Assembly: GCA_029582165.1 (NCBI GenBank)
Contig: CM055883.1
Coordinates: 17,330,501 to 17,394,500 of the forward strand
Direction of reading: 5' to 3'
DNA: 64,000 bases
From: Portulaca oleracea
Taxonomy: Eukaryota > Streptophyta > Magnoliopsida > Caryophyllales > Portulacaceae
The notes below the pieces were generated by a model. That model was not told the origin of the DNA, ran no database searches, and worked only from the letters and a program-made list of their open reading frames with translations. This document shows, piece by piece, positions 1-12,145 of this stretch. Position 1 is the stretch's first letter. Each line of letters starts with the position of its first letter. Position numbers and translations under genes: made by a program.

Positions 1-380
1 TCCAGCTCGGCTTCAAGTGTGCTCTGGGCGTAGCGGGTGCTACGCCATTCGTGGCGGAGGCTATGCCTTGACCTTCCTTCCCTTTGTTCTTCCTTCTTTC
101 CGAAGCATGTAACGCCTGATCCGAGGGTCGTAGCATGCGTTACTTCACTAATTGGCACCAAAAGTTGGAAGTGTGGTCCCGGGTCGACTCCGCCTTGGTT
201 TCCGGTCCGACTCGGCTCGGGAAATCACCAAAAATGCTATAAAAAGGCCCGTTTTGCTACGTTTTGAGTGAAAACTCCAAAATCTACAAAATAACCAAAA
301 ACACATTAAAAGCTATGAAATTAAACCACAAAACGAGTTAAAAGCCTAAGGATTTAGGCGGTAATTAGACAAAAAATTGG
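1..380 (-). mobile_element. LTR-like fragment, minus orientation
   Basis: Read on the minus strand, this stretch has the style of a Ty3/gypsy LTR: a leader with a run of TTTT-rich words around 'TTTTGTAGATTTTGGAG', then GC-rich words around 'GCACCCGCTACGCC' near the window start. The LTR at 3460-3904 has a very similar layout on the plus strand ('TTTTGTAGGTTTTCGGAG', then ACCCGCTAC words), so the two are probably related LTRs in opposite orientation. The left end is cut by the window edge and no TSD is visible. The family assignment is inference. Confidence 0.4.
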
Positions 381-640
381 GCCTAAACACGGTGCTCTTT
401 TATGTGGCGGACGGAAGGTGGATATTGTCGGTGATCTTTTTTGTGGCGACCGAAAAGTGGATGAAGGTTAGCGCTTTTTTAACAGCGGCTGGAAGATCAT
501 CATGTCCCGATTTTCCCGGTGTCAGTGATGGTTCCCTACACAAAAATCAAAGCAAAATGTTAGATCATTTTGAACGATGACTGGAGATATAGAGAATTAC
601 CTGTTTGGAAGATTGATCGCAGTTGATCCAAACTGTGGAC
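381..640. other. No recognisable gene
   Basis: I see only short accidental ORFs. The words 'TTTTxTGTGGCG' recur near 400 and 450, and the first 'GATTTTCCCG' phrase appears at about 515, so this may be the degenerate edge of the minisatellite that follows. Confidence 0.4.
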
Positions 641-1147
641 GATGCCCAATGGATTTTCCCGAGGTGGGTCAGTTTCGCTGATGCCTAACGGTTTTTCCCG
701 AGGCGGATTTGATTTTCTCGATGTTGATGATCAGATTTTCCCGATGTTGATGATGCCCTCTGGATTTTCCCGAGGTGGATCAGTTGATGATGCCCAACGG
801 ATTTTCCCGAGGCAGATTAGATTTTCCCGATGTTGATGATTCCCAACGGATTTTCCCGAGGCAAATCAGATTTTCTAGATGTTGATGATGCCTAACAGAT
901 TTTCCCGAGGCGAATCAGATTTTCCCGATGTTGATGGTGGTGCCCAGCAAATTTTCCCGAGGCGGATCAGATGTTCCCGTTGTTGATGATGCCCAACAGA
1001 TTTTCCCGAGGCAGATCGGATTTTCCCGAAGTGATGAGGGCTTTTCGTATTTTCCCGACGTTGTTGACAATGTCGATGAAGTGATGATGCTCAACAGATT
1101 TTCCCGAAGCTGATGACGTCCAATAGATTTTGCCCGAGGTGGGTGAT
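641..1147. repeat. Minisatellite with GATTTTCCCGA core, about 500 bp
   Basis: The phrase GATTTTCCCGAGGCGGATCA alternates with GATTTTCCCGATGTTGATGA and GATGCCCAAC in a tandem array. A full unit is roughly 65-70 bp and about eight degenerate units are visible. Copies differ by substitutions and short indels (for example TTTTCTAGA, TTTTGCCCGA). Open frames exist on both strands because the unit has few stops, giving peptides that repeat 'NGFSRGG', but the unit length drifts out of frame between copies. I therefore read it as a non-coding minisatellite inside a decayed retroelement. Confidence 0.85.
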
Positions 1148-1443
1148 TGTGTCGTTGGCGTCGATGGAAACTTTTGTTGCTTTGGCATACTAGAAGATCG
1201 TCATGAGGATGATACATAGAAGTCTTCCATAGTGTGATTAGAGATTTCTCTAATCTTGCTCTTAATGATTTGCAGCCGAGCTTGAGTCTCTGTGGAGATA
1301 ACATTCTTTGATTCTCCATCTGTTCTCGATGAGTATGCATGCGTTTGGTCTGTTAGACTCCAGACGCTTATGCATTTATGCATGACTGTTGACTTTATGC
1401 ATGACCTCTTGATGCAATGCAATGACAAGGAGAATATGTACAT

Positions 1444-1590
1444 GAACGGTATTTTACAATGCATGTGACTCTATATGCAGACAGCCCCCAATACCAAGAC
1501 TAGAACAATGATTATGCAATGAACAATATTTTACAATGCATCTGACTCAATATGCAGACAACCCCCAATACCAAGACTAGAACGATGATT
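1444..1590. repeat. Two-copy tandem repeat, 77-bp period
   Basis: Copy 1 (1444-1520) and copy 2 (1521-1590) share GAAC-(G/A)-TATTTTACAATGCAT, ATATGCAGACA, CCCCCAATACCAAGACTAGAAC and ATGATT in the same order. Only scattered substitutions separate them, so the duplication is fairly young. Confidence 0.85.
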
Positions 1591-2271
1591 CCCTAAGTGT
1601 CAGAGCAACTCGTTAAGCAATTTCAGGACAGGGCATGGTAGGTGAGGCTTATGATGAGGCCTGATGGTGAAGGCATTGTCTTGGATGACTTATCTTGTCC
1701 TCTTGCTTTCTCGGATCATGGTGAAGATAGGTAGAGCCCTGGTGCATGTTTTTTGAGGGTTAGGGGAGCCCCAAGTTCAAATGAACTCTTTTCTTGAGTC
1801 GGATGCTGTTTGTAATTAGCCCTTGATGTGGCTGATTTCTTGTCCTTGGCGGATGGACCTTGCTAAGGTGTGCTGAGAACGGGCCTCGAAATATCGAATC
1901 TCGCACTTGCACTAATGACTGAGTCAAAAAGCTCTGGTGGTATGGGAGGATGAAGAAGGTTGGAAAAAGTAAGGGTAAGTCTGATGATGATCAGACGGGT
2001 TTATGAGGCACTTGGTGAAAAGGAGATGATGGTGGGCTGATGGTCGAATCTGGGTATGTCATGATTGACAGATGACTATGTTTCAGCTAAGGCTAGGCGG
2101 TCGCAAAGGTTAATTCACCTCATAGGAGAAGAGGTGAGGGAACCGTCGAGATAGATTCGGGTCATAGGGGGAGAGGTGGTTGGTTATGTGAAGGTGATCC
2201 AAGTCTGACGGAAAGAAGGTTAGGAAATTATGATGGCAAGGACGTGAAAGAACTTCTAAATCCAGGGTTTA

Positions 2272-2430
2272 CTCTCTTTTTGCCTAACCTGCCCTGACGG
2301 GTTTTCAGGCTAGCCTCTCTTATTCTCTCATTCTCCTTTTGCCTAGCCTGGGATTCCAAGCTAGTCTCTCTTGTTCTCTCACTCTCCTTTTGCCTAGCTC
2401 AGGGTTCTGAGCTAGCCTCTCTAATTTTTA
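2272..2430. repeat. Three-copy tandem repeat, about 60 bp
   Basis: Three successive copies of 'CTCTxCTTTTTGCCTAxCxxxG...xxGCTAGxCTCTCT' are visible, each followed by a CT-rich tail. A fourth, detached copy lies at about 3368-3420 (TTTTGCCCAACCTGC, GCAGGCTAAC, CCTC). Each unit can pair a CCTG-type left arm with a CAGG-type right arm to form a short hairpin, for example CCTG...CAGG in copy 1. Confidence 0.7.
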
Positions 2431-3459
2431 TTTCTCTTAAAGACCAAAATTTTGTGACAAAGAATGCTCCTTGAAGGCGAATTGTAGCAGTCGGGCTTCA
2501 AAGAGGTTATCCTACATATCCGATGTGGAATCATGCTAGTCGTAGTTCATAAGGTGCAGCTCCAAAGGATTGGTGCCTCGAGGAGGGCTTGGTAAGGTAG
2601 GCCTTGTGGATGGTTATGGATGCAAAGGTATGATGACGATGTGAAGGCTTGCGATGCAAAACTTGAGAACAATTCGGGAGGTTTATGAACGACTTTCGGT
2701 GTGCGTGACTATTAGCTCCGTCTACGGTTTCTCACCCTATTTCCTTTCTTTTTTTTTTCTTTTCCCTCTCCTTTCTTCTTTCTTCGCTTTCTTATTCCCA
2801 TTTCTTTCTTTTTTCTTTTTTTTTTTTGTTGGTATGTTTCAAGATTTTGATGGCTCAAACGGGCTTTACTCTCCCAGCACACGTTTTTCTATACGCAAAC
2901 AAAGTATTTAAGGGACATGAGCGTCGTACCACTCATGTCGACCCATGTTGGTGGACTAACTAGGAACTCTCTCTTTTTTTTTTTTGCTTTTGTTTTTTTT
3001 ACTCTCTTCTTCATGGGATTGACTTATGTTCTCCTTTCTGATGACATTAGCCACAACACACCTATTGCCTTTGGGGTAGATAGGGAGTGGTTACGAGGAG
3101 AATGACCAGGTTGGTCAAGGCTAAGGTTTTTCGAATGGTGACTGTTATGGGTGAGGCAAAGAGGGATAATGTGGTGAATGAGAACTTGGGATGGAGATGT
3201 AGATGATAAGTAAGGATAGATGTTGTTAGCGAATGGGAAGGTGATAGGTGATACTGATATTGATGTGGGTGGTGAGGCGGTAGCCCCCCTGTCCGAGGCA
3301 CATTTTGTTCAAGTTGTTGTTCTAGGAGCATAAAGATGTCCACTATCAAGAGACTGGTGGATTTGGTCTTCTCTCCTTTTGCCCAACCTGCTTGATGAAT
3401 GCAGGCTAACATCCCTCTTTTTTTCTTTTTTTTTTTTCTTTTTCTCTCTTTTCTTTAAT

Positions 3460-3904
3460 TGTATTTTAAACCTGTTTAGTCCAGATTTTGCACCTAAATA
3501 ACGCCTTTTTGCTTGCACTTTTGGCTCGTTTCCAAGATTTTTTCGTCGTTTTTACTTGTGTTTTAGTTGTTTTGTAGGTTTTCGGAGCAAATGCAAAGAA
3601 TATGGGCTAAAATGAGGGTTTCTCGGGAATCCCGAGTGATTCCAGAGCCTAACCCGAGCTGAGAGCCGAAGTCGAGTTGACCCAGGAACTTCTTCCATCA
3701 TTCTTGAAGTGAAGCATAGGTGTAACACCCGCTACAGTCCTTGTAGATGGCGTTACAAAATTGAAATGAAGACAAAGAATGGAAGCTGCATCCGTAGCGC
3801 CCGCCACAAAAACCGTGCCACCCGCTACGCCGCACCAAAGAAGAATCACTCATCTGGCCAGGAGGACTTCACGCCCGTTGTCTCATGTGTCGTCCTCGTG
3901 ACTT
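3460..3904 (+). mobile_element. LTR-like sequence, left part (split by CACTA)
   Basis: This carries GC-rich words (CACCCGCTAC at about 3728, TAGCGCCCGCCAC at about 3797, CCACCCGCTACGCC at about 3818, ACGCCCGTTGTC at about 3871) of the sort seen in Tat/Athila LTRs. It stops exactly at the CACTA terminus at 3905 and resumes at 9817-9820 with more CGCCCGCTGTC words, so the two parts were one LTR before insertion. The left boundary (TG at 3460) is a guess. Confidence 0.55.
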
Positions 3905-4301
3905 CACTACAAGAAATATGGTTATTTGTGGCATTAAATTTTGCCACAAAATATACAAATATTGCTACAATAGGCTTTTGCAGCATTTTTTGGAAATGCC
4001 ACAAATGCCTTGTTACAAAAGGCTTTTGTGGCAATTTTAAAATTGCCACAAAATATGAAGCTTTTGTTGCATATTTTGAATTGCTACAAATGTTAAAATG
4101 CTACAATTTCATACAATTTGTAGCAATTTCACTTTGCCACAAAACTAACTTTGCCACAAATGTACATTATTTGTGGCATATATGATTTGCTACAAATAAT
4201 ATTTTAATTCTAAAGGAGCATTTGTGGCAACTTATATTTGCCATAATATATATCTTTAATTATCGAAAAATTGTTATATAATTTATAATATTTCTTGCAA
4301 T

Positions 4302-4324
4302 GATATATACATATATATATATTG

Positions 4325-4377
<53 letters not shown>
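4302..4377. repeat. (TA)n microsatellite
   Basis: An almost pure TA/AT tract with a few interruptions lies just inside the subterminal region of the CACTA element. The 'IYIYIY' ORF over it on the minus strand is an artefact. Confidence 0.95.
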
Positions 4378-4382
<5 letters not shown>

Positions 4383-5234
4383 GTGAACTCATATTAAGGT
4401 AAAAGTACTAGATTTAAATAATATATATATCGTAGAAAATGTATATTAAACATGGAAAGAAGACTTTGTTCATAAATCATAATTTCTACCTATCCAAACA
4501 TCAAAATTGTTCTAGTTTCATTTTTTGGAGCAACACGTGTAAGCACCACTATTGTTCTAAACTAATTAAGAAAATAAAAATAATATCCTGAATTGCCTAA
4601 ACTAACAACTTCATGCAAGGGAGCTTCAACGAACTTTGTATCTGCATCTTGTTTTGCATTACATATCATACAAGAAGTCCCTTATTGAATGAGTAACTGC
4701 AAAGAGAAAACAATTTTATTAAAACAATTCCTAAAGATACACTACAAAAAAATCCGGCAGCACTCCCCCTAAAAATTGGTAATATCGTAGGCAAAGTGCC
4801 TTACATATCAAATTCACATATAAATAATAACCTCAACGACCACACGCCGGAGTACATCACGAGCTACACACTCGGAGCCCAACCAGATATATATACATAA
4901 AAATAAATCCATACAAGGCAAGATAGTCACCATACCTTTAGTACTGTCTATTAAGACTTGGGACTTGACTCACGAAAGGACGGAGATGTCGAGAAGATCC
5001 ACTTGGATGTAACTATCTACATTATAAAACTCAATTAGCTTTAAATATTTTAGTTGTTTTTTTTATGGCAATCCCATCCGTAGAAAACCAACTAAAATAA
5101 TTAGTAGAAAATCTAGTATAACTAATTGCCCTTTGTAACCTAATGTATTTCCAACAACAAATAGTCAACAAACTCTAATAGAAAAACAGTTAAGGAACTA
5201 CAACAATAATTCCCCTATTTTACGTGAAAGAATT

Positions 5235-5247
5235 GGGGGGGGGGGGG
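5235..5247 (+). repeat. Homopolymer G run
   Basis: Thirteen consecutive G residues are followed by TAGGG. The run sits in otherwise AT-rich CACTA interior. Confidence 0.95.
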
Positions 5248-8200
5248 TAGGGTTATTGCTTGCCAAAAACTAATGCACTACCTAACAGTCCTGACCCATA
5301 AATCCTCAAGTTCAAAGTTTGGATTCCACTGTATTTTGCTCCAAATCAGGTCAACATTTACTCCCAAAGAATTAGGTTGGAGTTTACGTGAACCTGAGTC
5401 AAACATGACCTAGTGTTGTCCTTGCTAAATATAGTGATTTTGATTCCTTGATTCCTCTTGGGGTTCATAGTAATTAAGGATAAAGCACTATCCTCATGTT
5501 GATCAGGTTATTTGAAGAATCTAATATAGCATTTGTGTGTCTCTTAAATAAATGTGCAATGCTTCTTTTTGTTTTAGACTAGGATCTTGCTCATCCAATT
5601 ATTCACAAACTACCATTCATACCAATTATACCGCAAATAAAACCCCAACCAAGGTACCAACAAACCCCAACACCTAAAATTTTAAAAAGTCATGCCAATT
5701 AAAACACCAAGGCTAACCTGGCGCTGGGAAAGATGTATCCAACACTGGAAAAAAACAATGATGCAACACTGCTGCTGATTTGTTGGCTTCCGGCACTCGA
5801 AAGTTTCACTAATAGGCGAGCATTCAGCAGGCAGCAAGCAGCAAGTGACTAGTGCTGGGAGTTATAGTCACACTACACAAACTCAAGCTAAGAAAACGAA
5901 ATAAGCAGCAATACATAGTGCAGAACAATAAATTTCTACACTAGTAGCAAGCGTTAGCAGCATAAACATGTGGACAACAACACAACAGCAAGGTAGCAAC
6001 TCAACTCAATAAACTAGAAAATCACAACAACAGTATGCAGCAAGTTCAAGTGCGGGTTATCTTTTTCAATTGTAAAAATCAGACCTAAGTAGCTCCCATC
6101 AAGTTACCAATGACCATATGAGCAACAATGAACACATAAATACCCCGTCAAGGTTAAGATCACCTGTAAATTGGTAATAAACACATCCAAAACAAAATTG
6201 CAGCATTTAGCAATAAGTAGAAGAAACATCGACAATAATATGGATTTCTAACCCACAATACTTTGCCTCAAAACGATTCAGTTACCTTCCTCGCTATGTT
6301 TAGAATCCTGCAACAACTAAGTTACTTAAATAAGACCAATTCATAAGAGCCACGAAGAAGAATAAGCACAATATTGCAAAAAACTGATTAGAACACTTAG
6401 TAGCAGCAATGGTCACAAAAATTGGAAGGTTTAGCATCAAAGTCTCAACCCAAAACTTCTACCATTCATCAAGGCCACCTAGTCTCTCCTCTATAATAGA
6501 GACTATAATAATGATCAATTTCCACCCTAGACTTAATAGAGAGGAACAAAAACACAACAACAAATGGCTCAGTCCCAATAGCACAGTAGTAGCCAGTTTA
6601 TCCAAAAAAAATAAAAAATCTCAACTTCAAATAAAATGACCCCACACCTTGTGCTCTGATACCAAAATGATCCATACTTGATGTAGGAAGTGTTCAAATT
6701 AGTCTCAAGGATCATTTAGATGAACTTTGATTCAAAAACACCAAGTAAAATCCCTTGCGCTCAAGTAGCAAAACGTGAGATAAAGGCTGACTTTTAGTGA
6801 GCATACAAGCTTCTTTTCCTACCAAAACGAACAAATTGAAATTTTTTGCCACCAATTAACTGCCACAAAAAATCAATTTTCTTATAGTGACAAAAGAAAC
6901 CCAGATCACTATATCACACTACAAAGCTGAGCAGTCTCTAATATTTATAAGCAAATTTATTTTGATTTAGTTTTAGTGTTTCAAGTAAATGGCTTGACAA
7001 CTGCTCAGATAATCTACCTAGAGATTGGTACAAGTGCTCCTTCTATGGTTAGCCTCGAGAAAGAGGGAGCGAAATGTCATGATAAAATAGGGAATAAGGA
7101 ACATGAAACAAATTGTAAAAATTTATGTTCCTAGAATTTTTTTATTTTTATTTTTTTTTGTAACATAAATTGATCCAACAGGCAAAAAATAGAACCACTA
7201 AGACTGCAAAGGGGCAAGTGTAATCAAGTTATCTAAGTACAATTCATGCACACATGAAGCAAGAAGCGATAATTGTAGTCAGTAGGAAATCTCGTAGCTA
7301 GGTTCTTCAAACTGTCATACAAAAGAGGATCATTAGAGATTAGAATGAACCCAATAGGCAACAATACCTGGCAATGAATTGGCTACATAATTTGAGAAAA
7401 ACTGGCAGCACAATTAATACCATAAGGGACAATAGTGAACAAATTTGGACAAATTATATATAATGTCAAAGCGTTGCATACATGGATATATTAGTACCAG
7501 TAGTAGCCTATCTGAAGTTACAGAGCATTCAGACAAAAGAGGCTCATCATAGTCAAAACCAACCGAATAGGCAATAGGCTGTCTGGTTTGAAACAAACAA
7601 GCAACACGATTAGTATCACTTACAAGCAACATGATTAGTATCACTTGGGAAACAGTAAACAAATACAGAACATGTATTCCATCAAGCATTGCACACTTAA
7701 ACCAATTTCATGAACTGGTTTCATGTCTAGTTACACCATTTTCACGTTCTTGCATTATAATTCTTTCTAGAGAAGAACTCCTACATGCATTTACCAAACT
7801 TGTTTCTGATGTTCATTACTATGCTACACGTACACAGGCTCTTTTATATGTAGGTTGTGACGTAAGAAGTATTATTGCAAAATCAGTTTTCCTTTATGTC
7901 ACTTTTGAGTTAAAGAACTATTTTGCAAACTTTTCATAACCTTTCAATTTCCTCATAATGCCATTTCATGTTATATATGGTTTAAAATTGGACTTGTTCC
8001 ATTAGTAGATTATACTTTTTTTTCTTTCTTCTTAAGCTTGCACCAAAGAACACAGAATCAGGGCATATAGGTAGCAGTAGTGATTTGCAACAGGCTAACG
8101 ACCAACAAGAATTGAGGAAACTCCGTTGTATAGTTGTATCTCCCTTAAATTCTCATACATACCCATACAACAGGAATTCCAAAAGCACTTGCACGAAAGA

Positions 8201-9816
8201 GCCTAGATAGATGCACAAACAAAACAACAAGTCATTAAGTAGCTCTGAAATCAGTGCCCATACTTCAAATTACCTCTGGACTGAGCTCTAATACCAAATT
8301 ATCTGTTTCCAATCACAAGACTTGATCATTATGGAATCTAGGTCCCTAGGGTCAACAAAACATGCCACAAATGACATATAAACTAATTTTTAAGTCCTAA
8401 TCCCACAAATATATCCAAGCAATCCCTTCACTGATCAAGTGAACTAATCTTGCATAAATCTCAACTAAAATATTTCAAATTTGAAATGAACAATCCTCAT
8501 AAGCTTATCATATCATCCAGCATCTCAATCAAACCAGAATAAATGAAGAGACATCCCTTTCATGTGAGAAAACAGACAACAAAATAACATGCATAAACCC
8601 ATGACACCATACTCTCTCACTCGGTGAAAGTGGTCTTAAATACACAAATACATTTAGTGGATACTAAACTATCCACCATGTCCCATTCTACACCTTACCA
8701 GAATTGCCAAAACGATATTAAATACACCAAAACTAATTAATGGCCCAACCTGATTATCAAAGAATTAGAACCTTTAAAAACTGATGAATTGCCCTAAAAA
8801 CTTATTAACGGCCCAGATGAACGACATGACAAACCAAGATGAACCACAGACAAATGAGTGCGAAAGAATCACAAACAATATTGATGGGAACCAAATCTAT
8901 GAAAATTGCAAAAACTAAATTATAATTAAGAAACAATTGGAAACTAACCTGATTGAGAGATAATTGGGACCTTGAAAAATTGATGAATTGCGCAGACAAA
9001 CCATAGGACAAACGCAAATGAGTACATAGACAAATGACTGAGATACAATTACAAACAATATTAATCGGAACCAATTCTACGAAAATTGCAAAAACTAAAT
9101 TCGAATTAGGAAATAATGTGAAATTACCTTAAACGACAGAACTGGGATTGATGATGGTAAACTTCTCATATTCTCCATCTATTCTGTCCATGCTCTAGAC
9201 TAGCATTCAACGGGCGACTGGATTGGTTTTCGATTTTCGTTTCTCCGGCGACTCGAAATCGTTACTCCGACAAATTCGTTTCCTCCGAACTATGGATGGG
9301 TGAGAATTAGGGCATGCTTTCTCTGTTGGGGGAGAAAGAGATATAGTTGAGGGAGAATGGAGATGAAGTAATGAAAGAAAGAAGAACGAAATTGAGAATG
9401 GAATGGAAGGAGAATGCGAGGAGAAAGAGATGAAGCTGTGAATTCCACAATGGAGAAAGAAGGAGAAAGGGGAACGAAAGAATGGAGAAAGAGATTAACA
9501 ATAGTAGGATACGTATTCTAGATTTTTAGGAAAGCAGGGAAGATTTTGGTAATAAAATAAATGGGAATAATAAATTAATTGGAGTGCAAGTCTAATTCTA
9601 ATTTTACTTAAAATTTTGAGTGGGAATAATTTTAGCTGAAATTTTCAAATTACCGTTCAAGGTCTTTTGTAGCATTTTATATTGCTTGCTACAATAGACC
9701 CCCTTTTTGTGGCAAAATCATATATGCTACTATTGATCTATAACTTTCTTATATATTGTAGCATTTTAAAATTTGCCACTAATAAAATGCCACAAAATAT
9801 CAATTTTCTTGTAGCG

Positions 9817-10960
9817 CTTGCTCAGCCAGACGAGGATCGCGCCCGCTGTCTGGAGGATGTAGGCCGTTGTCTCTCGAACACCAAAATCGCCTGGGCATAT
9901 TTCACAGGACCACGCCCGCTGTCTGGAGGACCGCACCCGCGATCTCCCTGTTTCTACGTGTTTGTTCGGCTCTGTACGCTGCATTTTGGGCAGCAGTTCT
10001 ATCTTGTATATATAGCTCCTTTGCTACTCTTTTAAAGGGAAAAGCGGAAGTTGGTTTTTCATATACTTAGACATTACATTCAGCCTTGCATTAGAGAGAG
10101 ATTAGAGAGGGATTAGCCTAGATTAATAGGGTTTTGGTGTACTTTGGTTTGTATTCAAGATTGGAGGATTCAACAATTGAGAGATTGCTTTGGATCATCC
10201 TTTCCTTTCTTCTTCCTTGTTCTTTTACAACATTTGATACGATTCTTCTTCCCTAAACTCTACTTTACTTTGCTAATTACTTTAATTTGTTAATTGCCTC
10301 CTTTGCTCTTTAATTGCTTTGTTTGTCCTTTGATTGTTGTTTGATGATAGAAAGCATGCTTAAGGTTGGTTTTGTTGATGTTGTTAGCATAGTTGTGATG
10401 AATAGTTGCTAGAACCCTAATGCGTTAAGGGGTAATTAAGGGTGTGAATGGGTGATCAGGCATGGGTTAACAATATTAGTGAGTAGTTAGTTGGGAAATC
10501 AATTTCCCACTCCTATCCTTCCCTCAAGTGAGGTGTATTTGGATCTGAAAGCTCCCGAATACATCCAACACTTGTGTTGCAAGGTTAGAATTGGGATAGT
10601 CAGCACTCGCTCATGAGAGTGAGTAGAGACTAACTAGGGAATTCCGTTTTATTACTCCTCCGGGTCCGTGGTGGATTTTGGGGAAGTTAATCCGGACTAT
10701 CTACGAAAGTGGAAGCCCGGTGGGTATTTTCTAACGGAATTTCCACTTGATTTCCTTCCTTGTTGCTCTCTTGTTGCAAAACCCGTCTCCTTGTTCCCGT
10801 TTGCATCCCGAAAAGCCCCCGAAACCCATTGTTTCACCTTGACCGACCTTAGTTTGTTTTCTTGCTTTGCGACCCGCTTCAACCCGTTGCCTTACCTTAG
10901 CGATCTTAGACCCGACTTAGACCGAGCTCCTTAGCCAAGGCCCCTAGCTCCTCGAGAAGA
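9817..10960 (+). mobile_element. LTR-like sequence, right part (after CACTA)
   Basis: This continues the LTR interrupted at 3904. GC words CGCCCGCTGTCTGGAGGA (about 9841 and 9913) and GCACCCGCGATC (about 9933) come first, followed by a TATA box at about 10007. A T-rich leader with phrases typical of gypsy R/U5 regions follows: 'TAGAACCCTAATGCG', 'ACTCGCTCATGAGAGTGAG' and 'GGTGGGTATTTTCTAACGG'. No primer-binding site (PBS) or TSD was found, so the right limit is approximate. The ORFs over 10668-10934 are not recognisable proteins. Confidence 0.5.
10007..10015 (+). promoter_or_regulatory. TATA box of the split LTR
   Basis: TATATATAG lies about 75-160 bp downstream of the GC words and just before the T-rich leader, the usual place for an LTR core promoter. 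This is position-based inference. Confidence 0.5.
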
Positions 10961-11299
10961 ATGATACAAAAACCGAGGTTTCAAAACCATGTTACAAAAC
11001 CCTGGATTTGTAGAATGAACACTTGATGAATGGAAGGGTATGTGAGGGTGATGATAGACTTGGATGTGTCAGACTTGGGTGTTAAGGCTAATGAATGGGT
11101 GAAAGAGCTTTTTAACTCAAGTTCATAATGCAAGCACGAGATTCTCAAACAATCAAATAGATGCATATTATTGAATCCAAAAGACAAACAAATCAAAGTC
11201 CGACTCAATGCCACCCCTAATTGACTCTGAAAATAGGATGCTCAACATAACTGGGACCCTAGCTAATTTCTCAGCCCTGTTTGTGCAGTATTGCCTTGC
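10961..11299. other. No recognisable gene
   Basis: AT-rich sequence between the LTR-like block and the Tat gag remnant. I see nothing assignable; it may be decayed gag-protease linker of the minus-strand element to the right. Confidence 0.35.
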
Positions 11300-12140
11300 C
11301 TTATTTACTGAACCTGGAGGGTCATTGCTCTAACAGGCTTTCTGTGCTGCTTTTGGCAGAGGCAATTACCCTGACCGGATTATATCCTCAATCTTATTCT
11401 TCAAGGTCCAACACTTCTCGGTGTCATGTCCCTTACACCTGTGACAGTTGCACAATGCACTTTCATCCCAGCTTGGTTATTTCATTTCTGGCTCTAGTCA
11501 TGGTAAAGGATACTCAATCGGGTTTTTTACTTAAGAGATGAGCCAAAGCATCGACGTAGGTGGTGTCAAGTGGGGTGTAATGGTCGTACTTTGGTTGGAT
11601 TCCTGACTGAATTACATTACTCTCAGCGCTCTTAGAAGGGTGGCTGGGCAAACTGGTAGCCCTCCTATTAGGAGTGGAATTCCTCAACCCTTGGGCAGTG
11701 GTCTTCTCATTGTTCATGGTTTCAAGTTGGACGCAAAGGTCCTTTAAGTAATCGAAGTCATTGATTACATGGTATCTCAAGTGTCGAGCCAGACTACTCT
11801 CGGGTCCCTGCTTGAATGTAGTTAGTTGAAGGCGCAAAGGTATGGTCTCGTCATTGATGTGAGACAGCTTGGTTTGCCACTTTTGAAATAGTCCAGGAAA
11901 GTCTCGTCTTCTTTTGCTTCATGGTGGCCAGGTCATCTACAATGGCTTGCATCTTCTAGACGCAAGTGTAATGGTTGATGAAAGCCTTAAACAACTCGTT
12001 CCAATTAGCCTTGACTTGAGGTGATAGGTCATGCTACCATACATTGGCTTCTCCATATAGGGTAGATGGGAAGACTATAGAGTATAGGTCAACATCAATC
12101 TTGTTAAGAGGTGCTAAGCGCATGAACTCCTCAATGTGGT
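11300..12140 (-). pseudogene. Tat-lineage gag remnant, C-terminal half with zinc knuckle
   Basis: On the minus strand this translates in pieces to the C-terminal half of a plant Ty3/gypsy gag. A CCHC-type knuckle is visible near 11375-11460 as C-x2-C-K-G-H-x4-C followed by 'WTLKNKIEDII'. The open piece 11514-11837 ('FDYLKDLCVQLETM', 'RRATSLPSHPSKSAES') matches the same region of the intact Tat element at 60229-60507 ('MKDICVPLEAM'). The upstream end (about 12121-12140, 'HIEEFM') joins exactly to the N-terminal half at 14905 once the inserted LTR element 12146-14904 is removed. Several stops and frameshifts are present. Gag would form the capsid of the virus-like particle; this copy cannot. 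Confidence 0.8.
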
Positions 12141-12145
12141 GAGTG

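Larger units (their letters stand above)
1148..3459. other. Retroelement UTR-like region, no gene
   Basis: I can support no coding region here. The sequence holds short tandem repeats (listed separately), several long T-rich and CT-rich runs (about 2745-2830, 2970-3000 and 3415-3460), and a block near 2460-2560 with the phrases 'AAGAGGTTATCCTACATATCC' in part and 'CGTAGTTCATAAGGTGCAGCTCC'. From memory, such phrases are common in untranslated regions of plant Tat-type retrotransposons; that link is inference. ORFs here are low-complexity (poly-Phe) artefacts. Confidence 0.4.
3905..9816. mobile_element. Non-autonomous CACTA (En/Spm-type) DNA transposon, 5.9 kb
   Basis: The left end reads CACTACAAGAAAT and the right end, reverse-complemented, reads CGCTACAAGAAAA, giving terminal inverted repeats with one change in the diagnostic CACTA. 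A perfect 3-bp TSD, CTT, flanks it (3902-3904 and 9817-9819), as expected for this superfamily. Both ends are packed with subterminal repeats built from TTTGTGGCA, TGCCACAAA and TTGCTACAAAT on both strands, for about 300 bp on the left and 150 bp on the right. The interior has no ORF long enough for a transposase. At 9130-9500 a GA-rich stretch looks, on the minus strand, like the CT-rich 5' UTR of a gene, but I cannot identify one. Two antisense primer-binding-like phrases (CTCTGATACCA at about 6653, CTCTAATACCA at about 8287) hint at old retroelement pieces inside. It inserted into an LTR. Confidence 0.9.

Noticed and set aside
641..1147. CRISPR-like look of regularly spaced repeats
   Set aside because: The repeats are degenerate and contiguous, the 'spacers' are themselves repeated, and the context is plant retroelement DNA. 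It is a minisatellite.
915..1340. 141-aa minus-strand ORF and overlapping plus-strand ORFs
   Set aside because: They arise from the stop-poor minisatellite unit; frames shift between units and no domain is visible.
2654..3105. Two plus-strand ORFs rich in Phe
   Set aside because: Low-complexity T-rich sequence; hydrophobic runs are an artefact and not signal peptides or membrane proteins.
4210..4392. Minus-strand ORF 'IYIYIY'
   Set aside because: Translation of a TA microsatellite.
7414..7939. ORFs of 91 and 102 aa in the CACTA interior as transposase exons
   Set aside because: No transposase motif is visible, they overlap on opposite strands, and no coding neighbours are seen.
6653..8300. 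Antisense TGGTATCAGAGC-like phrases inside the CACTA as evidence of nested LTR elements
   Set aside because: No LTR pair or coding was found next to either phrase, so I only mention them as possible old debris.
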